Positions 7,400 through 12,556 of a DNA stretch of 12,556 nt are shown here, piece by piece. How positions within the stretch are numbered: position 1 is the stretch's first letter; each line of letters begins with the position of its first letter. The stretch covers positions 1 through 12,556 of the forward strand of contig CAKUDW010000033.1 in assembly GCA_934645275.1 (NCBI GenBank), in the 5' to 3' direction. Below the pieces are notes generated by a model. It ran no database searches. It was not told where the DNA came from and saw only the letters and a program-made list of their open reading frames with translations. Position numbers and translations under genes: made by a program. The stretch is from an uncultured Clostridia bacterium (GTDB lineage Bacteria > Bacillota_A > Clostridia > Christensenellales > Aristaeellaceae).

Positions 7400-8938
7400 T
7401 CAGGCCTCCCTCTCCGCTTCCCCGTCCTCCGGCTCGCGGCGCTGCTGCTTCTCCGAATACATGCGATTATCCGCCAGATAGAACAGACCGTTTACGCTCT
7501 TCGCCTCGGAATAGCGCGCCACACCGACGTCCACTTCCAACTTCAGCCCATCCACAATGCGCGAAAAATCAATTTTGGCCACAGCCTCGCGGATGCACTT
7601 GGAAAGCGCTTCGCCATCGCCGCCGCGGTGCAGAATCACAAATTCATCGCCCGCATAGCGCGCAAACACGTCGCCCGTCGCCAGTTGCGCCTGAATCACA
7701 TCTGAAACCACGGCCAGCACCGCGTCGCCGGTATTATGCCCGTAATGATCGTTAATGTGCTTAAAACGGGCGAGATCCATGAACAGCATTTCAAAATCCA
7801 CGCCATCTTTCGCATAAGCTTCGCTCCACGCTTCAAGCTCATCGGCCAAACCGCGCCGATTCATCAGCCCGGTCAACTCGTCGCTGTACGCCAGGTAAGC
7901 CAGCCGCGACTGGGCCTGATGAATCTCTGTAACGTCATTCAGGCAAAGCACGAATACATCCAGGTTTCTGCGCAGCCGAAGCCGGCTCACCGCGCTAATT
8001 AAATAGGCGCCGTTTTCCATGCGCACAGGATATCCAGAGGTAATCATCCGATCCGAAGCTGCAAACACGCGGAAGCGCCGCGCGGCCTCCGCGTCGAATT
8101 TCGCCTTGCAGTCCCGCGGGTCTGTCACATTCAAAATCCGCCGCGCCTCCCGATTCAGATAGAGCGCGTTGAAATCCTCATCCATTACCAGCATGGCGCT
8201 GTGGCAACTCTCGAACACATTCCAGGTCTCCGTTGGCTGGGCAAAACTGGAAAAGTCCAGCCCACGCAGCCGCGTCCAATAGCCGACTGCAAACACCAGC
8301 ACCGCCACGCAGCCCAACGGCGGCAGATAGCTCGTAAATCTGGGCAGAATGTAAATCGACGTCGTACCAATGGCGAGCGAAACAAGGTTCAGCGACATAA
8401 AGCCGCTCGTCAGACGGCTTGCCGACGGCATCTTCACGCTATCTCGCCACTTTTTCATGCAATACATAGCGCCGCCAAAGCTGGCCCCCGCATAGATTAC
8501 ATACAAAACCGACCAAATCGTCGTGCCATGCACATAGCTCCAGCCAAGTCCTGCGCCGCTCTCGACCATATCCACCGCATAGGGCGTGGGCATGGCCAGC
8601 ATAAACCGCAGGGTAAATAGCGTGGCAAATATCCAATAAGCTATCTTGAACCACCTTGGAATATGCTTATCCGCGCTCGTCAAGCGAGCATAGTAGGCCG
8701 TTGCCGGCGCAATAAAGCCACACCAGCCCAACGCGCCAAGCCTGTGCCACAAAAAAGCGGCTTCCTTATCTGGAGCCATGAAAAAGAACGCATCGCAAAA
8801 ACACCACCAGACCAGGCACAGCATCACGGCGCTCACCATGCGGTTTTGCCGATTGCTGCGCTCGGGCGCGCCGTGATGATAGGTGAGCGCGATGATGACG
8901 CCGACCGTAATCAACGCCAGTGCCGACAGAGGATTCAT
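7400..8938 (-). CDS. Membrane-bound PAS-GGDEF diguanylate cyclase
   Basis: This 512-residue enzyme probably makes c-di-GMP from two GTP. Residues 1-225 form about seven membrane segments, like the 7TM N-terminal domain found on some histidine kinases. A PAS-like domain (about 240-340) and a GGDEF domain (about 345-495) follow. The GGDEF domain starts at DELTGLMNRRG (353-363), has the metal-binding D388, the guanine-contacting N396 and D405, and the signature AGDEF (429-433), an accepted active variant. The inhibitory RxxD site five residues ahead reads ATGD (420-423), so product inhibition through it is probably lost. The ATG at 8938 has GGAGAG 9 nt upstream. It is the first gene of the operon with the VWA and MoxR genes and has a long 5' leader. 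The membrane/PAS ligand cannot be told. Confidence 0.88.
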   Translation of the reverse strand: MNPLSALALITVGVIIALTYHHGAPERSNRQNRMVSAVMLCLVWWCFCDAFFFMAPDKEAAFLWHRLGALGWCGFIAPATAYYARLTSADKHIPRWFKIAYWIFATLFTLRFMLAMPTPYAVDMVESGAGLGWSYVHGTTIWSVLYVIYAGASFGGAMYCMKKWRDSVKMPSASRLTSGFMSLNLVSLAIGTTSIYILPRFTSYLPPLGCVAVLVFAVGYWTRLRGLDFSSFAQPTETWNVFESCHSAMLVMDEDFNALYLNREARRILNVTDPRDCKAKFDAEAARRFRVFAASDRMITSGYPVRMENGAYLISAVSRLRLRRNLDVFVLCLNDVTEIHQAQSRLAYLAYSDELTGLMNRRGLADELEAWSEAYAKDGVDFEMLFMDLARFKHINDHYGHNTGDAVLAVVSDVIQAQLATGDVFARYAGDEFVILHRGGDGEALSKCIREAVAKIDFSRIVDGLKLEVDVGVARYSEAKSVNGLFYLADNRMYSEKQQRREPEDGEAEREA

Positions 8939-9016
8939 GAATTATTTCTCTCCAATAAGCGATTCAACCCCAAACCAGCGCCACAGAATAAAGCGAACAG
9001 GCAGAGCCTTTATTGC

Positions 9017-9062
9017 AAAAAAAGCGTGTCTGCCGCCACAGAACAGGTTCCGCGGCAGAGAC
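9017..9062 (-). terminator. Intrinsic terminator inside the cyclase leader
   Basis: On the minus strand an 11-bp stem with one mismatch (arms 9052-9062 and 9026-9036), topped by a small GAA/TTC inner hairpin, is followed by a run of seven T (9017-9023). It lies after the promoter and before the first gene, so it must be bypassed or conditional for the operon to be expressed. Confidence 0.75.
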
Positions 9063-9067
9063 TCCGA

Positions 9068-9136
9068 CTAAATGAGGCGGCGAATCGACATGTGCCTTTC
9101 GGCTCTGAAATGTAATGCAGGAAAACGCGTCGCCAT
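9068..9136 (-). CDS. Possible 22-codon leader peptide
   Basis: A short open frame runs from ATG at 9136 to TAG at 9068-9070, reading MATRFPALHFRAERHMSIRR followed by LI. It contains five arginines. Its stop codon lies about 5 nt upstream of the terminator stem, the geometry expected of a leader peptide in transcription attenuation. The ribosome site is weak (only GGT about 6 nt upstream), and no stretch of one regulatory amino acid is present. It overlaps the 3' strand of the long-range helix, so translation would disrupt that helix. This could well be a chance frame. Confidence 0.2.
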   Translation of the reverse strand: MATRFPALHFRAERHMSIRRLI

Positions 9137-9210
9137 ATTTACCAGCGCGGCCGCTTTGTACCGTCGATTCTGGCCGGGTTTGCTTCGTCGTTAGTTTTTT
9201 ATGTAGGGGC

Positions 9211-9239
9211 ATTATATCACAGCGCAAACAGGCTGTCAA
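9211..9239 (-). promoter_or_regulatory. Consensus sigma-A promoter of the cyclase-VWA-MoxR operon
   Basis: On the minus strand TTGACA (9234-9239) and TATAAT (9211-9216) are perfect consensus hexamers separated by 17 bp. Transcription would start near 9204. A fully consensus promoter followed by a terminator suggests that control is exerted after initiation. Confidence 0.88.
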
Positions 9240-9266
9240 ATCCATTCAGCTGCGCATATTGAACGA

Positions 9267-9288
9267 GCCGCCCCGAAATCGGAGCGGC
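9267..9288 (-). terminator. Hairpin terminator candidate after the DUF1540 gene
   Basis: GCCGCCCCGA (9267-9276) and TCGGAGCGGC (9279-9288) pair along their full length with one G-U pair. In RNA this gives about 9 bp with a 4-nt loop. The downstream minus-strand sequence TCGTTCAATAT has only a weak T-run. It sits between the DUF1540 stop and the next promoter, where a terminator is expected. Confidence 0.55.
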
Positions 9289-9309
9289 CCACTTGAGCAA
9301 TCCGGCAAA

Positions 9310-9483
9310 TTATTTGCACTTGTAGCTTGCGCACATGCTCTCGTCGCTGGCCTTGCCGCTGTGGCAGTTGGCGCAGGGCTCCACCTGAATGCTGGAAAGC
9401 GTGCAGCAGTTTTCGTCCTTGCAGTGGTAGCCGCAGCTCTCAACGCGGCAACGAATGTTCTTGTTAGCCTGCTTGTCGTTCAT
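9310..9483 (-). CDS. DUF1540 cysteine-rich mini-protein
   Basis: This 57-residue protein matches the DUF1540 pattern. It has IRCRVESCGYHCKDENCC near the start, then SIQVEPC, and a SMCASYKCK end, where the family usually has a C-x-S-F/Y ending. Nine cysteines (C12, C17, C21, C26, C27, C37, C40, C51, C56) suggest metal binding, perhaps zinc or iron, but no function is established for the family, which is common in spore-forming Bacillota. No signal peptide or membrane helix is present. The ATG at 9483 has GAGGGAG 8 nt upstream; an upstream in-frame TTG at 9504 lies before that ribosome site and is rejected. It follows the S41 protease gene by 96 bp, with no strong terminator between, and a hairpin follows it. 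Confidence 0.85.
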   Translation of the reverse strand: MNDKQANKNIRCRVESCGYHCKDENCCTLSSIQVEPCANCHSGKASDESMCASYKCK

Positions 9484-9505
9484 GAATAACACTCCCTCGT
9501 TCAAA

Positions 9506-9535
9506 ATTCTGTATTGTCCAGCCTAAGCCGGACAA
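9506..9535 (-). promoter_or_regulatory. Weak promoter candidate for the DUF1540 gene
   Basis: TTGTCC (9530-9535) and CAGAAT (9506-9511) are 18 bp apart on the minus strand; TACAGA (9508-9513) at 16 bp is an alternative. Neither is a strong match. The region coincides with the repeated TTGTCC/GGACAA elements. Confidence 0.3.
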
Positions 9536-9548
9536 TAGCAGTTTGTCC
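9513..9548. repeat. Three alternating TTGTCC/GGACAA half-sites
   Basis: ATTGTCC (9513-9519), GGACAAT (9530-9536) and TTGTCC (9543-9548) lie in alternating orientation between the S41 and DUF1540 genes. The first pair is an inverted repeat with 7-bp arms and a 10-bp gap; the second pair has 6-bp arms and a 7-bp gap. They could be mutually exclusive RNA hairpins or repressor half-sites. There is no T-run, so termination is unlikely. Confidence 0.5.
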
Positions 9549-9579
9549 AGAAGGAACGCGAACTATGCCCGGCCGGCCA

Positions 9580-10812
9580 TCAATTTGCATTCGCCGAAGC
9601 GATGTGCCGCGCCACTTCTCGAATGGCGCAGCGCAGCTGCGCGTCGCGCGCGGGATTCGGCGCTTCGGAATTGATTTCGTCGTCCGCCGCGCTCTCAACA
9701 ACAATGTCCGGCGTCACGCCCACGCCGTGAATGCTACGTCCAGACGGCGCGTAGTAGCTGGACGAGGTATACTGCATGCCCGCTCCATCCTGTGAAAAGC
9801 TCACCAGCGTCTGCACAATTCCCTTGCCAAAGGTCTTTGTGCCAACCACGGCGGCGCGGCCATAATCCTGCATGGCGGCGGCCAGGATTTCCGAAGCGCT
9901 GGCCGACATGTCGTTCACCAACACAACCGCAGGCAGATCGCAGTATTCCGCATCCGAATAATAATCCGTACGCTCGCCGTCGCGCGTCTGTGTGTACACG
10001 ACCACGCCCTCGGGCAACAACTCGTCCGCAATTTCCACCACGTCGTCCAACAATCCGCCGGGATTGTTGCGCAAGTCGATAATCAGCCCGTTTGCACCTG
10101 CATCTTGCAGAGTTTGCAGCGCGGCGCTGAACGCGCTTGCATCGTCGCCCGAAAACTGGTATATGGCGATGTAGCCGATCCCGCCCTCCAGCATGGCGGA
10201 CGCAACATTCGAAATGCTGATGTCGCTGCACACGGCCGAGACTTCAAATGTTTCTCCGCCGCGCCGAATCCCGAGTTCCATCGCCTCGCCCGCCTTTCGG
10301 CGAATGCGATTCACGCCTTGTGTAAAGGCCTGCTCGTCCTCAGCTCCGACCGCCTCTCCATCCACCGATACGATACAGTCGCCCGTCCGCAATCCCGCTG
10401 CCTGCGCCGGACTGCCATCGTATACGCGCACGATTTCAATCTCGCCATCCCCATTCTGCTGCACGAGCACGCCGACGCCCTTGTAGCTGCCGCTGGTCAT
10501 TTCATCATGCCGTTCCATTTCATCGGGCGTATAATAAAAGGTGTAGGGGTCCTGAAGCGCCGCCATCATACCCTCGATTGCACCCTCGACGAGCACTTCG
10601 CCATCCACTTCCTGATAGTATTCCTCGTCTAACGTCCGCCGAATTTCCTCCAGACGCGAATAGCGGGATATAACTTCGTATTCGCCGTCGCTCACCAGAT
10701 GAACGCCGGCAAGACCGCCGGGCGATAAAGCCAGCGTAACCACCGCGCCCAGCATGCAGACCACCAGCGCGATCCACAACGCCGTCAGATAAAAACCGCT
10801 CCCGTGCTTCAT
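9580..10812 (-). CDS. CtpA-type S41 C-terminal processing protease
   Basis: This 410-residue serine protease of family S41 cuts proteins near their C-terminus outside the membrane. Residues 8-29 form a single N-terminal membrane anchor or uncleaved signal. A PDZ domain (about 108-195, with YKGVGV and GSPAQAAGLRTGD) recognises the substrate tail. The protease core contains IIDLRNNPGG (244-253), the catalytic serine S305 in SASASE and the general base K330 in FGKG, 25 residues apart as in E. coli Prc. In Bacillota such proteases act in sporulation signalling or envelope turnover; nothing here shows which. The frame extends to 10875, but the ATG at 10812 has GGTGG 6 nt upstream and puts the anchor at the terminus. 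The upstream regulator's terminator ends only 29 nt before this start and I see no strong promoter between them. Confidence 0.9.
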   Translation of the reverse strand: MKHGSGFYLTALWIALVVCMLGAVVTLALSPGGLAGVHLVSDGEYEVISRYSRLEEIRRTLDEEYYQEVDGEVLVEGAIEGMMAALQDPYTFYYTPDEMERHDEMTSGSYKGVGVLVQQNGDGEIEIVRVYDGSPAQAAGLRTGDCIVSVDGEAVGAEDEQAFTQGVNRIRRKAGEAMELGIRRGGETFEVSAVCSDISISNVASAMLEGGIGYIAIYQFSGDDASAFSAALQTLQDAGANGLIIDLRNNPGGLLDDVVEIADELLPEGVVVYTQTRDGERTDYYSDAEYCDLPAVVLVNDMSASASEILAAAMQDYGRAAVVGTKTFGKGIVQTLVSFSQDGAGMQYTSSSYYAPSGRSIHGVGVTPDIVVESAADDEINSEAPNPARDAQLRCAIREVARHIASANAN

Positions 10813-10823
10813 GCGTTCCACCC

Positions 10824-10837
10824 ATCCTTCAAAGGAT
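10824..10837. repeat. Palindrome at the S41 ribosome site
   Basis: ATCCTTCAAAGGAT is formed by 6-bp inverted arms around 2 nt and lies immediately upstream of the GGTGG ribosome site of the protease gene. It could fold in the mRNA and tune translation, or bind a protein. Confidence 0.4.
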
Positions 10838-10841
10838 AAAT

Positions 10842-10873
10842 ATAGAAAACGCGGCGGCCATACGCGCCGCCGC
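10842..10873 (-). terminator. Intrinsic terminator after the CdaR-like gene
   Basis: On the minus strand a perfect 8-bp GC stem (10866-10873 with 10851-10858) with a 7-nt loop is followed by GTTTTCTATA. It lies 47 nt after the regulator's stop codon. Since the protease gene begins 29 nt later, partial read-through may supply that gene. Confidence 0.75.
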
Positions 10874-10919
10874 ATTTCCCCATGCCGTATTTGAATCTAT
10901 GTTTCCGCCCGCAGGCAAA

Positions 10920-11990
10920 TTACATTCGGTTCTTCCGCGGCGTAGTATTCTTACCCAGAAGCATCATCATCTTAAAGGTAACCGCATCATCGAAATTGCG
11001 CAGATCCAATCCGATGGCGCGCTGCACCTTTTCAAGGCGATAAACCAGCGTATTGCGATGAATGTAGAGCTTTCTGGCCGTCTCCGAAAGATTCAGACTA
11101 TTATCAAAGAAGCTCTCAATGGTATGCACCATTTCATCGTTAAACAAGCGCGCGGTCTTACGATTGAAGATCATGGCGTTGTAGCTGCCGCACATATCCT
11201 GCGGAACGTCGTTTAAGAAACGTTCGAGCAGCAGGTTACGATATACGAACACCGTGCGGCTGCTGTGATACACGCGGCCGACGTTGATCGCGCCGCGGGC
11301 CTCCTCGTAGGCGTCCGGAATGCCCAGCAAATCGTCGCGGGGATTGGAAATGCCCACGTACACGGAAGTACCGGATTCCGTCAGGAAACTCACTTCGATC
11401 GCCTTTGCGTATTCCTCGAGCTCTGCAAAATTTACATCCTCATCCACGCCCTTGAGCATGGCCAGCGAATGGCGGCCAACCTCGGCCAGCAGATCGCCCT
11501 CATCCTGAAGACTGCCGCTGAGTACCTGCATCGCCGCCTCAGCCTCGATATCCACAAAGTAGAAATAGAGCACGCAACGCTTCTTTTCCAGCGGAATATT
11601 GTGTTCGGCCGCCAGCGTTTCAAATTCAGAAGTTTCGATCTCGCCGCGCAGCATCAGACGCAGCGACTGCTCGCGGCTAGTGTGACTCAAATCCTCGCGC
11701 AGTACCATGTTGATCAGTTCCGCGCACAGCACAGAGCACTTTTTTATTTCCTCGCTGTCGCCGTGCAGGCAGATATAGATGGGCTGATCCTCAGAGGTGC
11801 CGATCAGCGTGACGCCGCCATAAATCAGCGGCATGGTAGGATTTTTGCGAATGGCTTCCGGCAGATTAAAGGTGCGCTGATCGCCCTCAGGCAAAATCAC
11901 GTTGCCGTTGGAATCCAGCAGCAGCGCCGACAGATCGATCATATCCAAAATGCGCGCTATTTTTGAAGTGATTCTGTGATCTAAATACAT
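10920..11990 (-). CDS. PucR/CdaR-family transcriptional regulator
   Basis: This 356-residue regulator ends in the helix-turn-helix typical of the PucR/CdaR family (about 286-346), with LNLSETARKLYIHRNTLVYR (299-318) and LRNFDDAVTFKMMMLL. The middle part (about 130-250) fits the degenerate GGDEF-like CdaR domain, and the N-terminal 100 residues resemble a small ligand-sensing domain. CdaR of E. coli activates sugar-diacid use, while other members answer to purines or amino acids; no metabolic genes for these are adjacent, so the effector is unknown. The ATG at 11990 is the furthest possible, as an in-frame TGA lies 6 nt upstream of it; the ribosome site is weak. It has its own promoter (12036-12064) and terminator (10842-10873), so it is a single-gene unit. 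Confidence 0.82.
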   Translation of the reverse strand: MYLDHRITSKIARILDMIDLSALLLDSNGNVILPEGDQRTFNLPEAIRKNPTMPLIYGGVTLIGTSEDQPIYICLHGDSEEIKKCSVLCAELINMVLREDLSHTSREQSLRLMLRGEIETSEFETLAAEHNIPLEKKRCVLYFYFVDIEAEAAMQVLSGSLQDEGDLLAEVGRHSLAMLKGVDEDVNFAELEEYAKAIEVSFLTESGTSVYVGISNPRDDLLGIPDAYEEARGAINVGRVYHSSRTVFVYRNLLLERFLNDVPQDMCGSYNAMIFNRKTARLFNDEMVHTIESFFDNSLNLSETARKLYIHRNTLVYRLEKVQRAIGLDLRNFDDAVTFKMMMLLGKNTTPRKNRM

Positions 11991-12035
11991 ATAAATTCAC
12001 ATGCCTTTCTGTGAAGAATCTTGTAGCACACCTAA

Positions 12036-12064
12036 ATTATATTCCGCTTTGTGCAAGTGGTCAA
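12036..12064 (-). promoter_or_regulatory. Sigma-A promoter of the CdaR-like gene
   Basis: TTGACC (12059-12064) and TATAAT (12036-12041) are separated by 17 bp on the minus strand. Transcription would start near 12029, giving a leader of about 39 nt. Confidence 0.8.
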
Positions 12065-12074
12065 GCAAAGGCAA

Positions 12075-12090
12075 GTTTAAAATTTTAAAC
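12075..12090. promoter_or_regulatory. 16-bp perfect palindrome upstream of the regulator promoter (candidate operator)
   Basis: GTTTAAAATTTTAAAC is a perfect 8+8 palindrome ending 10 bp upstream of the -35 box. This is a usual place for an activator or autoregulator site. The surrounding DNA is AT-rich, so a chance origin is not excluded. Confidence 0.5.
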
Positions 12091-12128
12091 ATGGGTAAAT
12101 ATATGGTTATTATTTTTAACAATCATAC

Positions 12129-12157
12129 AAAAAACCGCTTCGAAATCGAAGCGGTTT
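12129..12157 (-). terminator. Intrinsic terminator of the rpmI-rplT transcript
   Basis: AAACCGCTTCGA (12132-12143) and its exact complement (12146-12157) form an 11- to 12-bp stem, followed on the minus strand by six T (12129-12134). It begins 15 nt after the rplT stop codon and should end the ribosomal operon. Confidence 0.92.
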
Positions 12158-12172
12158 GAATGAAGCGACTGC

Positions 12173-12529
12173 TTACTTTGCAGCGTTCTTGGCCGTTTCA
12201 GCTAGCGCAGCAAAAGCAGCGGGATCGGAGATAGCCAGCTCGGCGAGCATCTTACGGTTGATATCGACGCCAGCGACCTTCAGGCCGTTGATCATCTTGG
12301 AATAGGACAGACCGTTGATGCGGGCGGCGGCGTTGATGCGGGCGATCCACAGGCTGCGGAAATCGCGCTTCTTCATCTTGCGGCCAATATAGGCGTAGCG
12401 CAGAGAACGGCGAACCTGTTCGCTGGCTGCACGATACTGCTTGCTCTTCGCGCCAAAGTAACCCTTGGCGAGCTTCATAATCTTACGCTTTTTCTTCTGT
12501 GCGTTTACTGCACGCTTAACTCTTGCCAT
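12173..12529 (-). CDS. rplT: 50S ribosomal protein L20
   Basis: This is L20, a basic protein of the large ribosomal subunit that binds 23S rRNA early in assembly. The 118 residues match the family's length. The lysine- and arginine-rich N-terminal extension ([19 protein letters not shown]) is followed by [35 protein letters not shown] and a C-terminal [16 protein letters not shown], all typical. The ATG at 12529 has AAGGAGG 8 nt upstream. The last codons of rpmI lie 15 nt upstream, the usual infC-rpmI-rplT order, and a strong terminator follows. In other bacteria L20 represses its own operon by binding the leader, which is outside the window. Confidence 0.97.
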   Translation of the reverse strand: MARVKRAVNAQKKKRKIMKLAKGYFGAKSKQYRAASEQVRRSLRYAYIGRKMKKRDFRSLWIARINAAARINGLSYSKMINGLKVAGVDINRKMLAELAISDPAAFAALAETAKNAAK

Positions 12530-12544
12530 TCTTGATTCGCCTCC

Positions 12545-12556
12545 TTACTTGTAGGG
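12545..12556 (-). CDS. rpmI: 50S ribosomal protein L35, last three codons
   Basis: The right edge encodes Pro-Tyr-Lys followed by TAA on the minus strand. L35 commonly ends in LPYK, and rpmI normally sits directly upstream of rplT, here 15 nt away. Only three residues are visible, so the call rests mainly on gene order. Confidence 0.75.
   Translation of the reverse strand, partial: PYK

Larger units (their letters stand above)
8939..9204 (-). promoter_or_regulatory. Structured 5' leader (candidate riboswitch or attenuator)
   Basis: About 265 nt separate the predicted transcription start from the cyclase start codon, and no gene of the main set lies there. GTCGATTC (9163-9170) and GAATCGAC (9082-9089) are perfect complements and would close a domain of about 90 nt as an 8-bp helix. 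That domain contains a GCC-GAAA-GGC tetraloop hairpin just inside its 3' strand. The leader then runs into an intrinsic terminator (9017-9062). GCCGCC in the segment just 3' of the long-range helix is complementary to GGCGGC of the terminator's 3' arm, so an antiterminator is conceivable. A 7-bp stem (8987-8993 with 9008-9014) follows. I compared it from memory with c-di-GMP, cobalamin, SAM, TPP, FMN and other known consensus sequences without a match. Confidence 0.5.

Noticed and set aside
6639..7481. 280-codon plus-strand frame opposite the VWA gene
   Set aside because: Low-complexity Arg/Ala-rich shadow with no start signal or domain.
9082..9204. c-di-GMP-I (GEMM) riboswitch, suggested by GCAAACC and ACAAAGC
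   Set aside because: The conserved GNRA hairpin, GACGCAAAGCC core and tetraloop-receptor sequence are not present in order; the resemblance is limited to short purine-rich words.
8964..9245. 93-codon minus-strand frame through the cyclase leader
   Set aside because: It starts upstream of the mapped promoter hexamers, so the full frame would not be on the transcript, and it crosses the terminator.
9115..9489. Plus-strand frame over the DUF1540 gene
   Set aside because: The minus-strand DUF1540 pattern is clear; the plus frame has no ribosome site or domain and crosses two hairpins and a promoter.

Overview
The window looks like a chromosomal segment of a fairly GC-rich member of the Bacillota, probably class Clostridia. 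I infer this from strong AGGAGG-type ribosome sites, consensus sigma-A promoters, the two-subunit L-serine dehydratase (sdaAB/sdaAA), a DUF1540 mini-protein, a short KdpD-type kinase, a membrane pyrophosphatase and rpmI-rplT. No transposase, integrase, phage gene, CRISPR array, tRNA or rRNA was seen. Genus cannot be given from the sequence alone.

Layout: (1) 1-300, minus: N-terminal part of the membrane pyrophosphatase HppA, running off the left edge. (2) 301-520: divergent promoter region. (3) 521-2276, plus: a short KdpD-like sensor kinase and a KdpE-like response regulator, overlapping by 11 bp. These are the only plus-strand genes, and no kdpFABC pump genes are beside them. (4) 2280-4548, minus: sdaAB, sdaAA and a HAD-family nucleotidase-like phosphatase, from a clear promoter at 4593-4621 that carries a 15-bp palindrome. 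(5) 4625-9239, minus: a tight three-gene operon encoding a membrane-bound diguanylate cyclase, a VWA protein with a degenerate metallopeptidase-like domain, and a MoxR-type AAA+ ATPase. It is driven by a perfect TTGACA-17-TATAAT promoter. Between promoter and first gene lies a leader of about 265 nt with a long-range helix and an intrinsic terminator, so it looks like an attenuator or riboswitch-type control element. (6) 9310-9483, minus: a DUF1540 cysteine-rich mini-protein. (7) 9580-10812, minus: a CtpA-type S41 protease. (8) 10920-11990, minus: a PucR/CdaR-type regulator with its own promoter and terminator. (9) 12173-12556, minus: rplT with its terminator and the last codons of rpmI.

The most interesting block is region 5. 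A c-di-GMP synthase gene is transcriptionally and probably translationally coupled to a MoxR/VWA chaperone-like pair, under an apparent conditional terminator. Several short perfect palindromes sit exactly at promoters (4610-4624, 12075-12090) and are good operator candidates.

All identifications come from reading motifs and recalling protein families. No database search or RNA folding program was run.
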